Assembly: GCF_000003815.2 (NCBI RefSeq)
Contig: NC_049992.1
Location: forward strand, 12,228,957 to 12,292,956
Length of the DNA stretch: 64,000 nt
Direction: 5' to 3'
From: Branchiostoma floridae
Taxonomy: Eukaryota > Chordata > Leptocardii > Amphioxiformes > Branchiostomatidae
In this document: one piece after another, positions 11,601 to 24,399 of the stretch
Numbering within the stretch: position 1 is the stretch's first letter
Layout of the letters: each line of letters begins with the position of its first letter
Program-made: the position numbers and the translations under genes
The notes under the pieces: generated by a model
Database searches by the model: none
Seen by the model: only the letters and a program-made list of their open reading frames with translations
Told to the model about the DNA's origin: nothing

Positions 11601-14000
11601 TGGCACTGATATGATATCTGAGTTTTATGTTTGCAGTAGGGTTTTAGTCACAGAAACACTGGTTTTGAGTCTGCAGTACCATGCACATAAAAATACAAAG
11701 TTTAACATATAACTAACACAAAAAAATTCAAGAATTACAGTGTTTAAATTGACACACAAATCTGTAGTTATTGAAGAGGAATGGTATTAATCAAGGGTGT
11801 ATGACTCAGTTGTAATATTGTGCCAAAGTTCTTGATAGATTTCTGAGATTTGTTGCAGTACACTGTGTATTTGACTGAACAAACATTTTATCTGACCCAG
11901 GTAACCTACACTGGGATGAGTACCGACTACAGTTCCTGGAGAGTCGGGGGTACGACAGGGACAAGATCATGGAGGTCATCCAACAAGACACTGAAATTGA
12001 GATGGATGTGGATGGTAGGAGAAATACAGCAACCACTTTGAAAAACGGCATAGTATTTAGTTTTGTGTTTCAATGATGTTATTGAGACTCTAACTAATAA
12101 AGCATCTCTGCTTTTGATTGTAATTTGATGAAAATAATTTGAATAGATGTAACATCTGTAACATATGCAGTCTAAACCATTGTCTAGATAGTCTTTAGTA
12201 TTAAAGTACTTGAAATAGGACAAAGTGTTTGAGACTCATCAAATTGGATATTCACAGCTGATACCAGACTACTACAGAGGCATGCTTCTTTTTATTACAA
12301 TGTCTGTCATAGCAACTATGCAATAACTGAAGACTGAAACTGGCTCTTTATTTGCACATGGTTTCAGATGAAGAGGATCTGGAGAGGGACCATGACAGGT
12401 TCCTCCAGGCAGATGAGGACCCGCGGGATGAGCTGTTGAATGAGAAAGAGTTCTTGGCCTTCCGCCACCCAGAACACAGCAGCAGCATGCTCAGTCTGAT
12501 GGTTCAGGAGATACTGCATGACTTAGGTAAGGATGGGATAATCTTAAGTTCTCTAAGCTTTACCCTTGTTGCATATTTGTGAGCTAACATGGATTGTGGT
12601 CAGAGCTGATAGCAACAATAGACAGGTGTTGCAGGAGACTTATCCAGTTTCAGTACACCTTCTGTTAGTTGATGAATTGTTTCTTAGTTGCTAAAGCATT
12701 TATGCCTTTGATACTTGCAAATGTAAACTCTGTATGTTATTTCAAAAATACAGTCAGACCTGGTTGAGCAACCATATGGCAGGCGACCACGTCCAGTCAC
12801 AAGCCACATATCCCCAGGAATCTTTGAAAAACACCAGACAGGCAACATGAAACCCTGGTTCAATAAAAACAAACAAAAAAACATAAAAAAGTTTTGTCCA
12901 TTTGTATATGGTTTACCTCACCCAGTCCTGAGTGACCATTTTTCCTCAGACTACAAAATGTAACTTGTTTGGTCCTGTCCTTGTGTGTTACAGATCAGAA
13001 CAGTGACCAGATCCTGACCCTGCTGGAGTTTGTGTTCATGCTGTAAGGAGAGTTGGTTGAGGAGTCTAAAAAATGTAATTTGGTCCTGTCCATGTGTGTT
13101 ACAGATCAGAACGGTGACCAGATCCTGACCCTGCTGGAGTTTGTGTAATTTGGTCCTGTCCATGTGTGTTATAGATCAGAACGGTGACCAGATCCTGACC
13201 CTGCTGGAGTTTGTGTCCATGCCGTAAGGAGAGTTGGTTGAGGAGACTAAAAAATGTAATTTGGTCCTGTCCATGTGTGTTACAGATCAGAACGGTGACC
13301 AGATCCTGACCCTGCTGGAGTTTGTGTCCATGCCGTATGGAGCGAAGGTTGAGGAGGTGGAGGACAGTAAGGACACCTGGGTGGTCGAGCGCAGGCAGGA
13401 GTTCAAGGAGGTCATGGACACGGACGGGGACGGCAAGGTCACGCTAACGGAACTAGAGGTCAGAAACAACAGAGTAACTAGTTGTTATAACTTGTATCTT
13501 TGGACTCTCATTTGATGTCTATTTTTTTCCTTTTAGATTTCTTCACTGTTCATCTCAATCAGGAAAAACCTCTACTTAAAAAACCAAAATTACTGAAGAA
13601 GCCACAAAGCAAATCATGTTTGCATGTTGGCACGAATAAAGCTCCAAATGGGGAATATGTTGTTAACGGTTCCAGCATCTTTTCTGAAGATGTGGCATAA
13701 GTGTGTGGGGTTGACTTGAGTTTGTCCTTTCCCACGTACTCTAGACTAGAGTACGTGGGAAAGGACAACCTCAAACCAACTGCACGTACTTATAACTGAC
13801 ACTAACTTGCACTATTTCCACAGGCCTACATGGATCCCCGCAGTGACCAGCAGGCACTGAACGAGGCACGCCAGATGATCAGGGTCGCTGACGCCAACAG
13901 CGACGGAAAACTTTCGCTGGCCGAAATCCTGGACAACTGTCAGTTTTTCATCGGGAGCAAGATGGCAAACTATGCAAAAGTTGTGCACGAAGAGTTCTGA
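8686..14000 (+). CDS. SDF4: 45 kDa calcium-binding protein (Cab45/SDF4)
   Basis: Six exons (8686-9008, 10990-11126, 11901-12014, 12368-12526, 13286-13458, 13824-14000) sum to 1083 nt: 360 residues plus stop, against about 362 in vertebrate Cab45. An N-terminal hydrophobic segment (residues 14-37) acts as signal peptide. The family block PPDHL...DGHLNRDFHQEVFLG follows. Six EF-hands are visible: loops at about 110-121 (DVDTDGLLTQQE), 149-160 (DQNKDGNLHWDE), 207-219 (degenerate), 245-256 (DQNGDQILTLLE), 289-300 (DTDGDGKVTLTE) and 325-336 (DANSDGKLSLAE). The C-terminus is HEEF, as in vertebrate Cab45. The known role is calcium-dependent cargo sorting in the Golgi lumen. The start ATG has a good context (AAAATGG). 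The intron before exon 13286 carries three partial duplicates of that exon's 5' end; the intron 11127-11900 contains a gap. Confidence 0.97.
10453..10989 (+). repeat. Duplicated 3' end of SDF4 intron 1
   Basis: About 80 bases just upstream of SDF4 exon 2 (10910-10989: TTTATTCCACACTGGGGTAA through AAGTTTAAAGTTGGGTAT) also occur at 10455-10540. The upstream copy lacks the acceptor AG and the exon. The period is about 458 bp. Confidence 0.8.
11279..11378. other. Assembly gap (100 N)
   Basis: Exactly 100 N inside the second intron of SDF4. Confidence 0.99.
11463..11529. repeat. Inverted repeat in an SDF4 intron
   Basis: TTCGCGGTGGTTT at the left end pairs exactly with AAACCACCGCGAA at the right end, about 40 nt apart. 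Further CGCGG repeats lie between and around them. It is probably a remnant of a small dispersed fold-back repeat. Confidence 0.7.
12966..13285 (+). repeat. Three partial tandem copies of the SDF4 exon 5 acceptor region
   Basis: The intron tail beginning GGTCCTGTCC and the first 40-55 nt of exon 5 recur with GGTCCTGTCC at 12971, 13082, 13152 and 13263 (spacings 111, 70 and 111). Only the last copy opens into the full exon 13286-13458. In the three upstream copies the exon frame meets TAA shortly after TTTGTG, and no donor site follows. Copies one and two keep an acceptor CAG; the third has TAG. Confidence 0.95.
13722..13768. repeat. 23-bp perfect palindrome with 1-nt spacer
   Basis: TTGTCCTTTCCCACGTACTC... 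is followed by its exact reverse complement after a single A. It lies in the last intron of SDF4. The sequence just outside is loosely complementary as well. Confidence 0.92.
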
Positions 14001-17000
14001 TAGGAAACCTTCACTGCAAAGAGATATCTAAAAACAAAACAAAAAGTTTATGTCAATTCACTCCCATCAGATTATGTTGAAAGAAGAGCACACTGGCTGC
14101 ATTGTGAAACCAAAAGTAGCAAAACAGAGCTGTACGTATTGAGATAGGTACTGCATGATAGGTGCTCTATTGGTGAAATTTGCAATAAATACGATGGTCA
14201 CAGAATGACCAACCAGAGTCAAAAAAGAGGGTTTGTGCTAAAATAGAGTAAGAGTCATGGCCACAACTTAAACATAGAGTTAAACCTTATGTGTGAGATA
14301 AAGGAAGGAGACGCCTTCTACACAGCCCACCAAAGAGCAAACAACATTTCACAGGTTTGTGGCAACTCGGCATGGTAACAATTCATTTGACAAGACACAA
14401 TCACTGTAAATTCTTTTGAAGTTGAGGCACTTAGATTTTTGGCGTGGTGAAATTCCGGAGTTTGCAGTATCTTTTGACTTTGTAGTTGAAGCAATAGTAG
14501 TGACTTAAGAAAAACAGACCCTTTTGTTCGGTGTGATGTCTATACAGTGAGAGGTCCCTATATACATTGTACATGACTATAGCGGCAAATATTTCGACCA
14601 CAGCACTAGCATAAGACCAAAATATATAGCCATAGAGGATAATTTATAACAGCAATGTTGGCTGTAGGTTTACATGGTGTTTGTTTATATTTTATAAAGA
14701 CTTGTTTATGGCTCTTCTCCACAAAGTTTCCCAACTTGGTTTACATCATGTGTGTTATAATGTTCTTCACTACCAAACTTCACTACCATACATGTTTCAA
14801 ACTGTTTTTTGAAAGATTATCTTTGCACATAATTTCCTTGGAATTAATCAAGACTCTGGGGCACAAAAAGATGGATTGTGTATGTTGGGCTTCAGATTTT
14901 CTTATTGTGTTCTCATGCAGATTATTTCCACTCATTCATCTTGTCAAAATATTATGTCTGTACTATGTCACCCCTTCCTAATCTTTTCCCATCGGAGAAT
15001 TTGTTGTGAAGGGATGGATCAGGTATTCTCTGGCCATGCCAACACAGCACTTAGGATAAAGGGCAGGAGATTGTACATAAGATTTCTTTCTTTCTTCTTG
15101 ATGTAATTATTGAATTTACATTTTTTTATATGCGAATTGTGCAATCATGTATATAAAAGAGTCTGCTTGGGCTTTTTTAGGTGGCATTAAGGGAGAGTTA
15201 ATAGCAAAAGTCTTGCCATAGTTAACCTTTCAGTAGATGAAATCAGTGTTTGTCCTGCAAGTTTATATGTTCTCAACCATAACAGCACATTTCTTGGACT
15301 TGCTTTGTTCTACAGAAGAGAAAGGTTTGGCATTACCCAACCTCAAAAGTGGAACTGATCACAAAAACGTATGACAGAAATGTCAATGAGTATAAGCCTT
15401 ATGAAATGTAGTTATTATGTAACTCTGTTCCTTCTGATGTTGTACAGATGCATGGGACTGGCATGTTAATATCCTTGCAAATGCATCATGTAACTGCTAT
15501 CTTATATGTAACTATTTTGAACTCTAACCATGATGGTAGTAGCTTGGTTTGTTTTTTGGGTGTAAAAAGATATGCACCTAAGAAAAGCACTTATATATGG
15601 GAAGGTAATGAAATGTTTCCACTATATGTTCAGAATAAATAGTACAAGAAGTGCTTTGATTGTGAAACCTGTTCACATATCTGTAACACATCATTATGCT
15701 CATCATAGTTGCACATCATATGTTGTATCAAAATTATGAAATCATATATCTACATAGAGTGTTTGTATGAAAGGACTATATTGGGGGTAGAAACTTGTAA
15801 ACTTTGCTAGTGATAATGGGGTTTTGAGATTTATGAATAAAAGAAGGCTGTGATGGCTTTTCGTTTAACCAGTGGTTGATGTGTTTTTTTACTGAAACAT
15901 TTTTGTTGTTTCTGTGTTTATATTTAGAACTTATATACTTAAAAAACTGCCAATCCCTTGATTGCTGTTGCCATATTAATGTAGGACATCCCTCAACATT
16001 TCCAGTTCGGATATTTGTGTTTGTAATCAAAGATGTACCATATTCACATGTTGTACATGCCGATTATAGAGATGCTACACAGAAAAAAGCAAATGCACTT
16101 TATTTTCTGATAAATCACTGGTAAAGTCTCTATAGTAGGAATACGCAATTAATTATCTGTAATGAGAGACATGGGCACAAATTGAAATATTTGCACAAAG
16201 GCCTATTAATAGTACCAAGGTGATACAGTAAGAATCTTGTACCATTTTGTCATTTCACTCTCATGTTTCGTACATGTATACATATACAATATACTGAAAA
16301 TACAATTACAAGTACCAATTGAAAGTAGATTAAAAATAGGCAAAGATCATACTTCAATATAACCGGTTTTCATATATGCCTGGTACACCTCTATGATTAG
16401 TTTTAAAAAAAAATTTTATCAAACAGTAGCAATAGATAATAGTATGTAAAATACGAAAACTTAATTGCAAAATTTAATTTTTCATTTGAATCAGGAAGCT
16501 GACTCATATGCACACATACAAACAAAAAAATACATCATACAGGTTGGTAGCACATAGGATATTGGAGTTTTCTCTTGCACATCCACTTATGTCTCTCATC
16601 TGCTTGTATTTCGATGCCTGTCAGACATCTTCCTCAGAGCTAATCTGACTGGAGTGCTGAATCTCGCTGCTATATGAATATATGTACCCGATGTAGGTGG
16701 CGCTTTTGCGACAAGAACACAATGCCAAAAGTTGCTAAGGAGGTGATCAAGGAGGCTGTCTGACTAAGAAAGCCAGCGATGAGCTTTGAAGAGGGTCTAC
16801 AAACTTAGCCAAGTCTGGGATTGTGCTCTCGTCGTACAAGCGCCACCTGATGTTCGTCCATTGGAAGTCGATGAGGACCTTGACTTCAGTTCAGTTCAGT
16901 CGCCCTTGTGGGTCCGGGCTATATATGCTTACGTTTCGATGCCTATAAGACGATAGCAACGTAAGCAGGCGAGAGAAATTACTAAATGAAAACTCCAATA

Positions 17001-17022
17001 TCCTTAAAGCCTGATCATGATT
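14001..17022. other. Convergent spacer: SDF4 3' UTR region and downstream DNA
   Basis: SDF4 (plus) and NRF-like copy 2 (minus) converge here. AT-rich sequence contains several AATAAA signals on the plus strand (for example 14184-14189, and near 15634 and 15837), so the SDF4 3' end cannot be fixed. No further gene was seen. The right end is occupied by the fold-back element at 16557-17003. Confidence 0.6.
16557..17003. mobile_element. Nested fold-back DNA element abutting NRF-like copy 2
   Basis: GGATATTGGAGTTTTC (16557-16572) and its exact reverse complement (16988-17003) form the outer ends. An inner inverted repeat of about 40 nt (around GTAGGTGGCGCTT near 16694, and AAGCGCCACCTGATG near 16860) suggests a second element nested inside. 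It ends 20 bp from the stop codon of NRF-like copy 2, so it may supply that gene's 3' UTR. It is non-coding. Confidence 0.75.
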
Positions 17023-20000
17023 CTAAACTTTATTGTCGAATTGCTCCTTGTTCTTGGGGACAGCTCCAGCCAACTGTTCGTTACCCTCTCCATTGACCAG
17101 TTTGTCAGGAAAACTGCCAGCTTGTTCTGAAAAAAAGGGCAAGACGCGGATTCAGGCAAACAGGATTCACTGCGATTGGGAAAATAATAGCAGCAAAGTG
17201 GGGTTATAGAGAACGGAATTGCATCTATTTTCATACCGGGAAGCTGCAGTTCCAGAGCTTGGTTGTCATGTCCCTCGTTGGCCACGTTGTTTGATGCCTT
17301 GGAGCTCTCCCTGCCTCTGCGCTGGGGGAAGATCAGCTTCTCAAGCCCGAAGAACGGGAACTCCACCATGATGGAGGCAACGAAGCCGCACAGGAAGGCC
17401 ATGAAGGAGTACGCAATGAAGTAGAACCACTGAAGAATAAAAACGGAAGTAGACGCCAATTTAAATGTCAGCTATATGTCGTGCCAAAGGATATCTAATG
17501 TTAAATTATCTTTGGCTTTAAGGTTATGAGTTATGACATCTCACCCAGTTAGTAGCCGAGTAGAACAGTGGTGTCTTGAGGGACATGGTGTAGACATGCA
17601 TGACGATGGGGTGCACGAGGTACGCAGTGTAAGTCAGGCGACTCAACGGCACCCACCCGCTCCAGGACAGGAACTCCGTGATGATACCTAACGACGTCGA
17701 CGGTGCGGGATGGATTCTTTAATCACACACAAGTACAATTTTCTTTTGTTAAACATTGGGCGCGAATAGTATATAAATCTTATATAAACTGGTACATTTT
17801 ACGATTGCCCATGAGTGTGCATCATATACTAATAAATGCATGTACATGTACATGTACAGAACCTGCTGCCATGGCTAAAAGTAACTTAACTTAGCTACAG
17901 AGAGAGAATGCCAGAGAGCAAAGATTTCACATTATTGCAACTAATTTGTAGGTATGTGAAGCTGTACAGGTTTAAGTAAAAGGTACGATGTTTTGATGTT
18001 CGTACCTCCATATCCAACACTACAAGCGAACACGACCCAGGCCACAGCACAGGAAAACATGGTCCTGTCAAACGCCCTCCAGGCTGCAGAGTCATAGACG
18101 GCGTACGGGCGTCCCCCGATATACTCAGGGGCAGCAACAAACAGAACGGCAACGGCTGCTGCGCCGAACCATCCCGCCAGCATCAGCGCCTACACGCAGG
18201 GAGGTGTTAAGCAGCTTATAACCTGTGTCAGACGCTTTCGATATTCACATGTAATCAATGACAGTCAGTCTCTTTTTGCAATTGATCATGTCTTACTGTT
18301 GATATCCACAATGACTTTTTTCTTCAGCTTATTCTCTCTCTAATGAAAATTACTCTCCAATACGTGTATGAGGTGCAGGTGAATTGCTACAGTAGCTTAG
18401 CAGGCTCTAAGACTCTTTTTTTTTCTGATTGTATAGGAGTCCCATTTCACTCGGTTTCTATTGCACTCGGATTGTATTTGCCAACTGCGATCCTAGTGCA
18501 ATAGTTCAGTGGAAGTGATATTCCATCAGAAAAAAGACAGACTCTGTGCCTGCTAAGAAGGCTACAGCTAGAGTTCCTCTCATTTTTTGTAGTGCATTCT
18601 TTACTATGACTATTTTTCAACAGATCAGATCTAAAGACACATTTCTCATTGCGTACCTTAGTGCGAAGTGTGTTGGGTACTTTGCGGTCGGTCTTGAAGA
18701 GGATGTACCCCAGCAGTAGTCCCACCATGTATGGTCCCGCACGGGTGAAAGTGTTTGCGTAAACTGCACTGAAATACTGCTCGCCTCCCACCTGACTGAC
18801 GAGGAACACAAGGGAAGATTATTTCAATCCAACTCGTCTATGAGATGGATCTATTTTGATACTTCGTGTCCATCTGAAGAAAAAAAGAAGTACTGAGCTT
18901 GTCGTTTACAAATGTGATATCATTGTACCTATTTGACCTATCTCTCGTGATCTTTGCACCCAATGCTTCATGTGTCCGATACTCTCATGTAGGTAACTCT
19001 TAAACCCAAATCGAAGTAGATACAGCCGAGGACACGCTGACAAGTGTACTTACTTGACAAGGAAATGGTATATGAGGCCGGTGGCCATCATGCTGCCAGT
19101 GAGCAAAATCATGATAAAGGATAAACCCAGTTTCGGAAACCTGAAAAGTAGGAAGAAACAATATATCATAAGACAATGACGTTCTACATGGTTCGGTGCA
19201 GACCAGAAAAACAAAGCTCGTTAATGTTATTAATATTGCGTGTACTGTCGGTTACATATCATTTGTCCGGAAACATGGTCTTTATACGTTGCTAGTTATT
19301 GCTCAGACATACAGAGAACAGATACGTCAAGAGGTACGCACTTGTAGAGCAGAACCAGTAGGCCCGGAGCTATGACGTACAGCTGCATGTCCACACCAAG
19401 GTACCACGCCCAGCCGAAACACTGTGGGTGAGAAATTATGTACATTGAGACTTAATGCATGGAATTCATGGGTCTGGTATTATTGGTTGTATGCGTGGAG
19501 ACATGGCTAGGTCATCGTTTGGGTAAGAGTAATGTAGAACAATACTATAGGAAATACTAGCCTCTATTGCTGATAATATTGTATGAACTTAACGTGCCAA
19601 TAATGGATCACGTTTTACAGCATAATTTCTAGTGCTTTTCTTTCAGCAATGTTATTTCATATGATACATACATCACCAAACCAGTTGTTGATGTATAACA
19701 GGTTTGTCCACATCCACGACTGGCAGCCTCGCATGTTGCTCATGGCGATGTTGGAAGGACTAGCCCAGACGGGTCCCGTCCCCATGTAGAGCGTCAGGCA
19801 GACAAATATCATGATGAGGAAGGCGTACACAGGAGTCAGCCTAGAATACAAGTACACAGTCAATGTACGGGTATTGCTACAGCTAGTTAGCCAACATAAT
19901 GGTTATGGACAAAATCTGTTGGATATTGAACGTACGTAGATTTTCATTATGCTTGCATGTCTTATACAAAACATCAACATAGTATCATCATCATCGTTCG

Positions 20001-23000
20001 GCATAGTATATCCACGGCCTAAATCAAACATTAATCAAAGCCAAGAACGAGAAACGAAGTATACTCCATGCATCAATTTGTAATAACTACACAAAAAATT
20101 TGGAGAAGATCCCAACCTCCAGTAACGGTGCAGGTAGTGAAGAAGCAGGTCCTTCCCAGTAAAGGAGCCGCCATTCTTCTTCAGCTGCTTCATGAACAGG
20201 TAGGACACCAGCAGCGCACTGTGTAGGGACATGACGAACATGTTAGAAATGTTGTAAGCATGTTAGAATACAAAATCATTTGATGGTCTTTGAGATTCTT
20301 TATTCCATGTCACCATTTTTCTCTATAAGGTTGCCCGTTGTAATCCACAATAACACAAGATATCAACTACAAACTACTACGAGTTACCAAGTTAGCAATT
20401 CTAATCTTCGTTTTCCTTTGACCAAATTGATAATACTGTATCATGTTCGGAACCAAACAAGAGACATACTGAATTACATGTGTTTGGAGCGGGGATGAAA
20501 TAAACATTTGATGTTTGTCATGTAAAAGCGATTTTACCTAAGTAGGAGGAATGTGTCCACGGACAAGTCCATGCTTCCGCGTATGAAATACCACCACTGT
20601 GAGTACCATTCATTCTTCTCTCGTCTGTTCGCTGTGGAAAGACATGATTAACAGACTGAAAGTTTTCATCAGATGTCAAAAGATGTAACACTAACTTAGG
20701 AACTAGTTTGCAGTAAGTCAGTAGTGATTGCAACGTAGTTGGGAGTCACATTTGGCTCCCAATCACGGCTCGGCCACTGCTGACTTTACTCACAACCCAC
20801 CACCACCAGTCAACCAGTCTCCAACATATTCCAGACTTCTCGTCATCGTCTCATGCTGGATATGAATGTCTCATGACATTTGAAACATTCGGCTGGCGCA
20901 GTCAAATAGTAGCCGGCCGCACCGACAAACTGCCAACCACAGCCGACCTTGCCCAACCATGGGCCAACACCCAATCCGATGATGGTTGGAGGAAGGTTGG
21001 AAGTGGCCAGTAAGTAGCCTATGATCGCTTATGTGTAACGCGGCTTTATGTCACTCACCTTCGAACCGGTAAATGAAATAAAATATAATACAAAACATCT
21101 TACTTGTCAATGTGTTATCGGCAAAGAAGTCTGTGTGTCCATAGATGATCCACAAAGTGCTGATGACCCGGATGCCGTGAAGCGCCGGAAGTTGCCCTGG
21201 AGGCTGGTATGTGTTGAACACCTTCTTGGTGTTGGAGTACACAGAGAAGGACAGAAATACCCGACCAGTCTTACCTGGAGCAAAGCACGAAATTACATGA
21301 GTATAATAGTAGCTTAGAATACATAATATTTACATGTATGTGGCTCTTTCTGGATTCCTAATGCAATAAAGCAAGCTATGGAATAGACGGTGTAAGTGTA
21401 GGATAGTGCCACAGTTTTAGGGATGAATCATGCAATCATGCCACGCCTTTGTACAACTTGCCAGAGTAAACTTTATGTTTGTTGACGTCTACAGTATACC
21501 TGTCTTCCCTTTTTCGTTATCGGTATGATAAATGACGTTTTGCTTCCCAAAATTATGTTTTCATGGGGTTTAAACTAGTTTGTTAGTTTAGGGACACATT
21601 TACGCAATTACACAATGGGTCTTGCAAAAATATAGCGGTACAAAATTAAGTAAAAGAATTAAAGTATTGAGATGATGTATTTCTTTGTCGTTTTTCCCAA
21701 CAAGTAATCCGATCTATCAGATAGACAAACCACCAAAATGAATTCAACAAGGACTATGATAATTACACTTACTGCTGACTATAGATTTCATCTTCTCCTC
21801 CGTGTAAGATACGTTTATGATGAACTCGTACAGCGTACCGATGAGCAACATCAGCAGGATGATGGCGATGACGCATCTGAAACGATATACACCACATTTT
21901 AAAGTACCTCTTACGATAGAAATGATAGAAAACTGTAAATAACCCTATTTTATGCTGTTGGTAAATTTTAGAGTCCACACCTTTCTAACTTTTTAACGCC
22001 AGACGTACGATTTGACATCCTTTACAGACTAACAGTTGCCACTGTGACAATAGTTTTTCTGAATCTCTGCCTGATATGAGGTAACTATGCATAAGCTTGA
22101 CGTTTGAATCCTAAATGTTGTCAGCTTTTTCCAGATACACTAAGTTCTGTCACAAAAATCCATTCTATATATGTCGCCATGTATCTCACTCCATTATACC
22201 ATTACACAAGTGACATGAGACGACGCGGCAGTTTTGCTGATAGGAATGAGGAATATCTATGTGAGATTATATATCTTACATTGCAACAATGGCCCCAGTA
22301 TCAAAGCTGGAGTACTCTTCTTCCCGCTGACAGAAAAGACCTGCCACAGTCCAGCTGGGCATTGACTTTATACCAAGGAGACCTAAGAGGGAACAAAACA
22401 ATGTTTAAAGCCAATAAGGTTCAATTTCTGTACAGTCTGCTATCTGCTATTTTGTATGTTATATCCGCCCCTTTTCTATACATGTAATATCCGCTTTTGC
22501 TTATTACAAATGAGAGCATGGAAGCGGTGCAACGGGGAACTAGGATATAAAAAAATAGACCTTAGGGGGTTCGGAGCGAGGGGTACACTAAATACAAAAC
22601 TCATACCTGTGGTTGCAAGGAGTCCAACTTCAGAATCACTGCACGTGTTGGGTACACAGAGTCCCTGTGCGAAAACGGTATTACCACCTGCCAATTCCTA
22701 TATAAAAGAACAACAACAGCGTGAATATACGTACGAAGAACATAACTGATCATCTACGTGTACACCAAAAACACAAACTCCATTGCATCTTTACTTCGAA
22801 CAATTGTCCGTAGAGTGAAGTGCTAATTTCATGTTATACCGGTGGTATTCCTTCCCAGACGACAATACAGTACATGGGCTTCATGTCGGCCGGCATGTCT
22901 TCAGCGTATTTGACGCGGTCCCTGCAGCCTTTGAAGCTGCCGAAGTCGTTCCACTGTCCCTCAAACAGACCTGACGGGTGGAACTTGCCACTGCTGTCCA

Positions 23001-24108
23001 GCACTGGGAGAATGGACAACACAATTAGCAGGTTTGTTTCGCAAGGATCTAAAGTTAAGTGCACAAGAGATATCCATATTTCAACATCGATTGATAAATG
23101 ATTGCTGTCTTTTTTATACTTGGGCACATGCCCACGATGAAAACATTTTTCTACATTTTGGGATCCTCAGAAATGATGCTAATGGCAATAAAGGTACAGG
23201 CATGTGTTTTTGGTAATAACTGTAGCGTACACACTTGTCTGATACTATTTTGAACTGCACATTGAATGGATGTGGAAATAATTTCATCCCAAAATCATCC
23301 AGTTTCTCGTATGTCTTGTTTAATTGTAGCCTTTAATTATGCAAATAAAAACATAAAAGATGTGTTCCTATCACTTCTAATCGATGTCACAGTAAACATG
23401 ATTGACGCCGTATGGAAAATATTTGACAACGAAAACAGACCAAAATCAATACTCGTGAATAAGTACAGTGGTCTCTTCGATTGAACCAATTCCATGGACA
23501 GCTTGATGGAAACATCACGACCCTTGCCGCTGGGTAAATGTATAACGGGCCCCACTCATTTGAAAAGTTTGTTGAGTTTCAAGGACAGCTGGTGTAACGT
23601 TATAAGTTATTTTTCAGTGAGCCCTAGCTTGTCAGAATCTGCCATCATGGTTCGTCCTTAAAGTACTAAGGATATTCTAATATCCAAGTTTTAAAAAGCT
23701 TGTGTGATTTCCCATGCGTCAATGTTCTTTATTTGATAGCGCAGGTGTTGCAGGTAAGGCTGTATTTACACGCTATGTGCAATGAATGGAGACCCTTCAC
23801 ATGCCATGGTTGTTTTCGAAGATCTGGAGTGTAAACATAGCGCTTGACTTACTGGTGATCGCGTACTCCTTGGCAGCTGTCATGTCGGTATTAAGTTGTG
23901 CACTTTGACTGTAACAAGGCTCTTGCACTTCTCCAGTGACGTGCCGCAGGTATAAGGTGTAATTCCAGTCGATCGGCTTCTGTTCAGCCAGTCGGATGTA
24001 GAATCCCAATGTCTCGTAGAAGCTGGCAGAGAAGTCCTGCCCGGCTACAGGCACTGAGCAGCATGCTAGAGACAGCAGCGCGACGAGAACCCACACTTTT
24101 GTCACCAT
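17023..24108 (-). CDS. NRF-6-like acyltransferase-3 membrane protein, copy 2 (complete)
   Basis: Sixteen exons on the minus strand: 24108-23853, 23003-22840, 22697-22607, 22382-22280, 21876-21773, 21274-21104, 20631-20538, 20218-20117, 19840-19672, 19421-19342, 19140-19054, 18795-18657, 18189-18006, 17687-17545, 17429-17237, 17126-17023. They sum to 2184 nt: 727 residues plus stop, with no frame break. Residues 1-23 form a signal peptide (VLVALLSLACCSVPVAG). The NRF domain follows, with conserved cysteines (EPCYS, GCRDRVKY, YCIVVW, GLCVPNTC). From about residue 240 comes the acyltransferase-3 region with R275-x10-H286, the pair conserved in this family, and about ten further hydrophobic segments. 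The cytoplasmic-type tail is short and charged. C. elegans NRF-6 relatives act in lipid and drug uptake at epithelia; the substrate here is not known. Gene order and phase match copies 1 and 3. Confidence 0.93.
17029..17034 (-). terminator. AATAAA overlapping the last codons of NRF-like copy 2
   Basis: The codons AAT AAA lie two codons before the TAG stop. If this hexamer is used, the mRNA would have a 3' UTR of only a few bases, ending in the adjacent fold-back element. No stronger signal was seen immediately downstream. Confidence 0.35.
20760..21020. repeat. Possible degenerate copy of a TTCGGCTGG-rich repeat
   Basis: This intron of NRF-like copy 2 (20632-21103) contains AAACATTCGGCTGG and several CCAACC/GGTTGG blocks. 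These resemble the interior of the element at 58219-59084. The similarity is short and judged by eye only. Confidence 0.3.
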
Positions 24109-24399
24109 CTTGTGCGCCGGGTGACCCCTCTCTGGGGTTGCTTTGCCCCTAGCTTTGAGATGAGGTGATGACTAATCTGGTGACTTATTGACCTCTCCAT
24201 GTTGACGTACAGTAACACATACATGCCTGTCACGTGACTGCTTAGCCCGGTAGAACGTTGACTTTACGCAGTCCTTTACACGTAGGCGTCGCCATGACTA
24301 CCGCATGGAAGGCTAAACATTGTTTTACATGCCTTTATTTCTGTCAACAACACGGCTCGAAAGTATATCATTATGTTTTATAACGGTTTACATTTTTTA

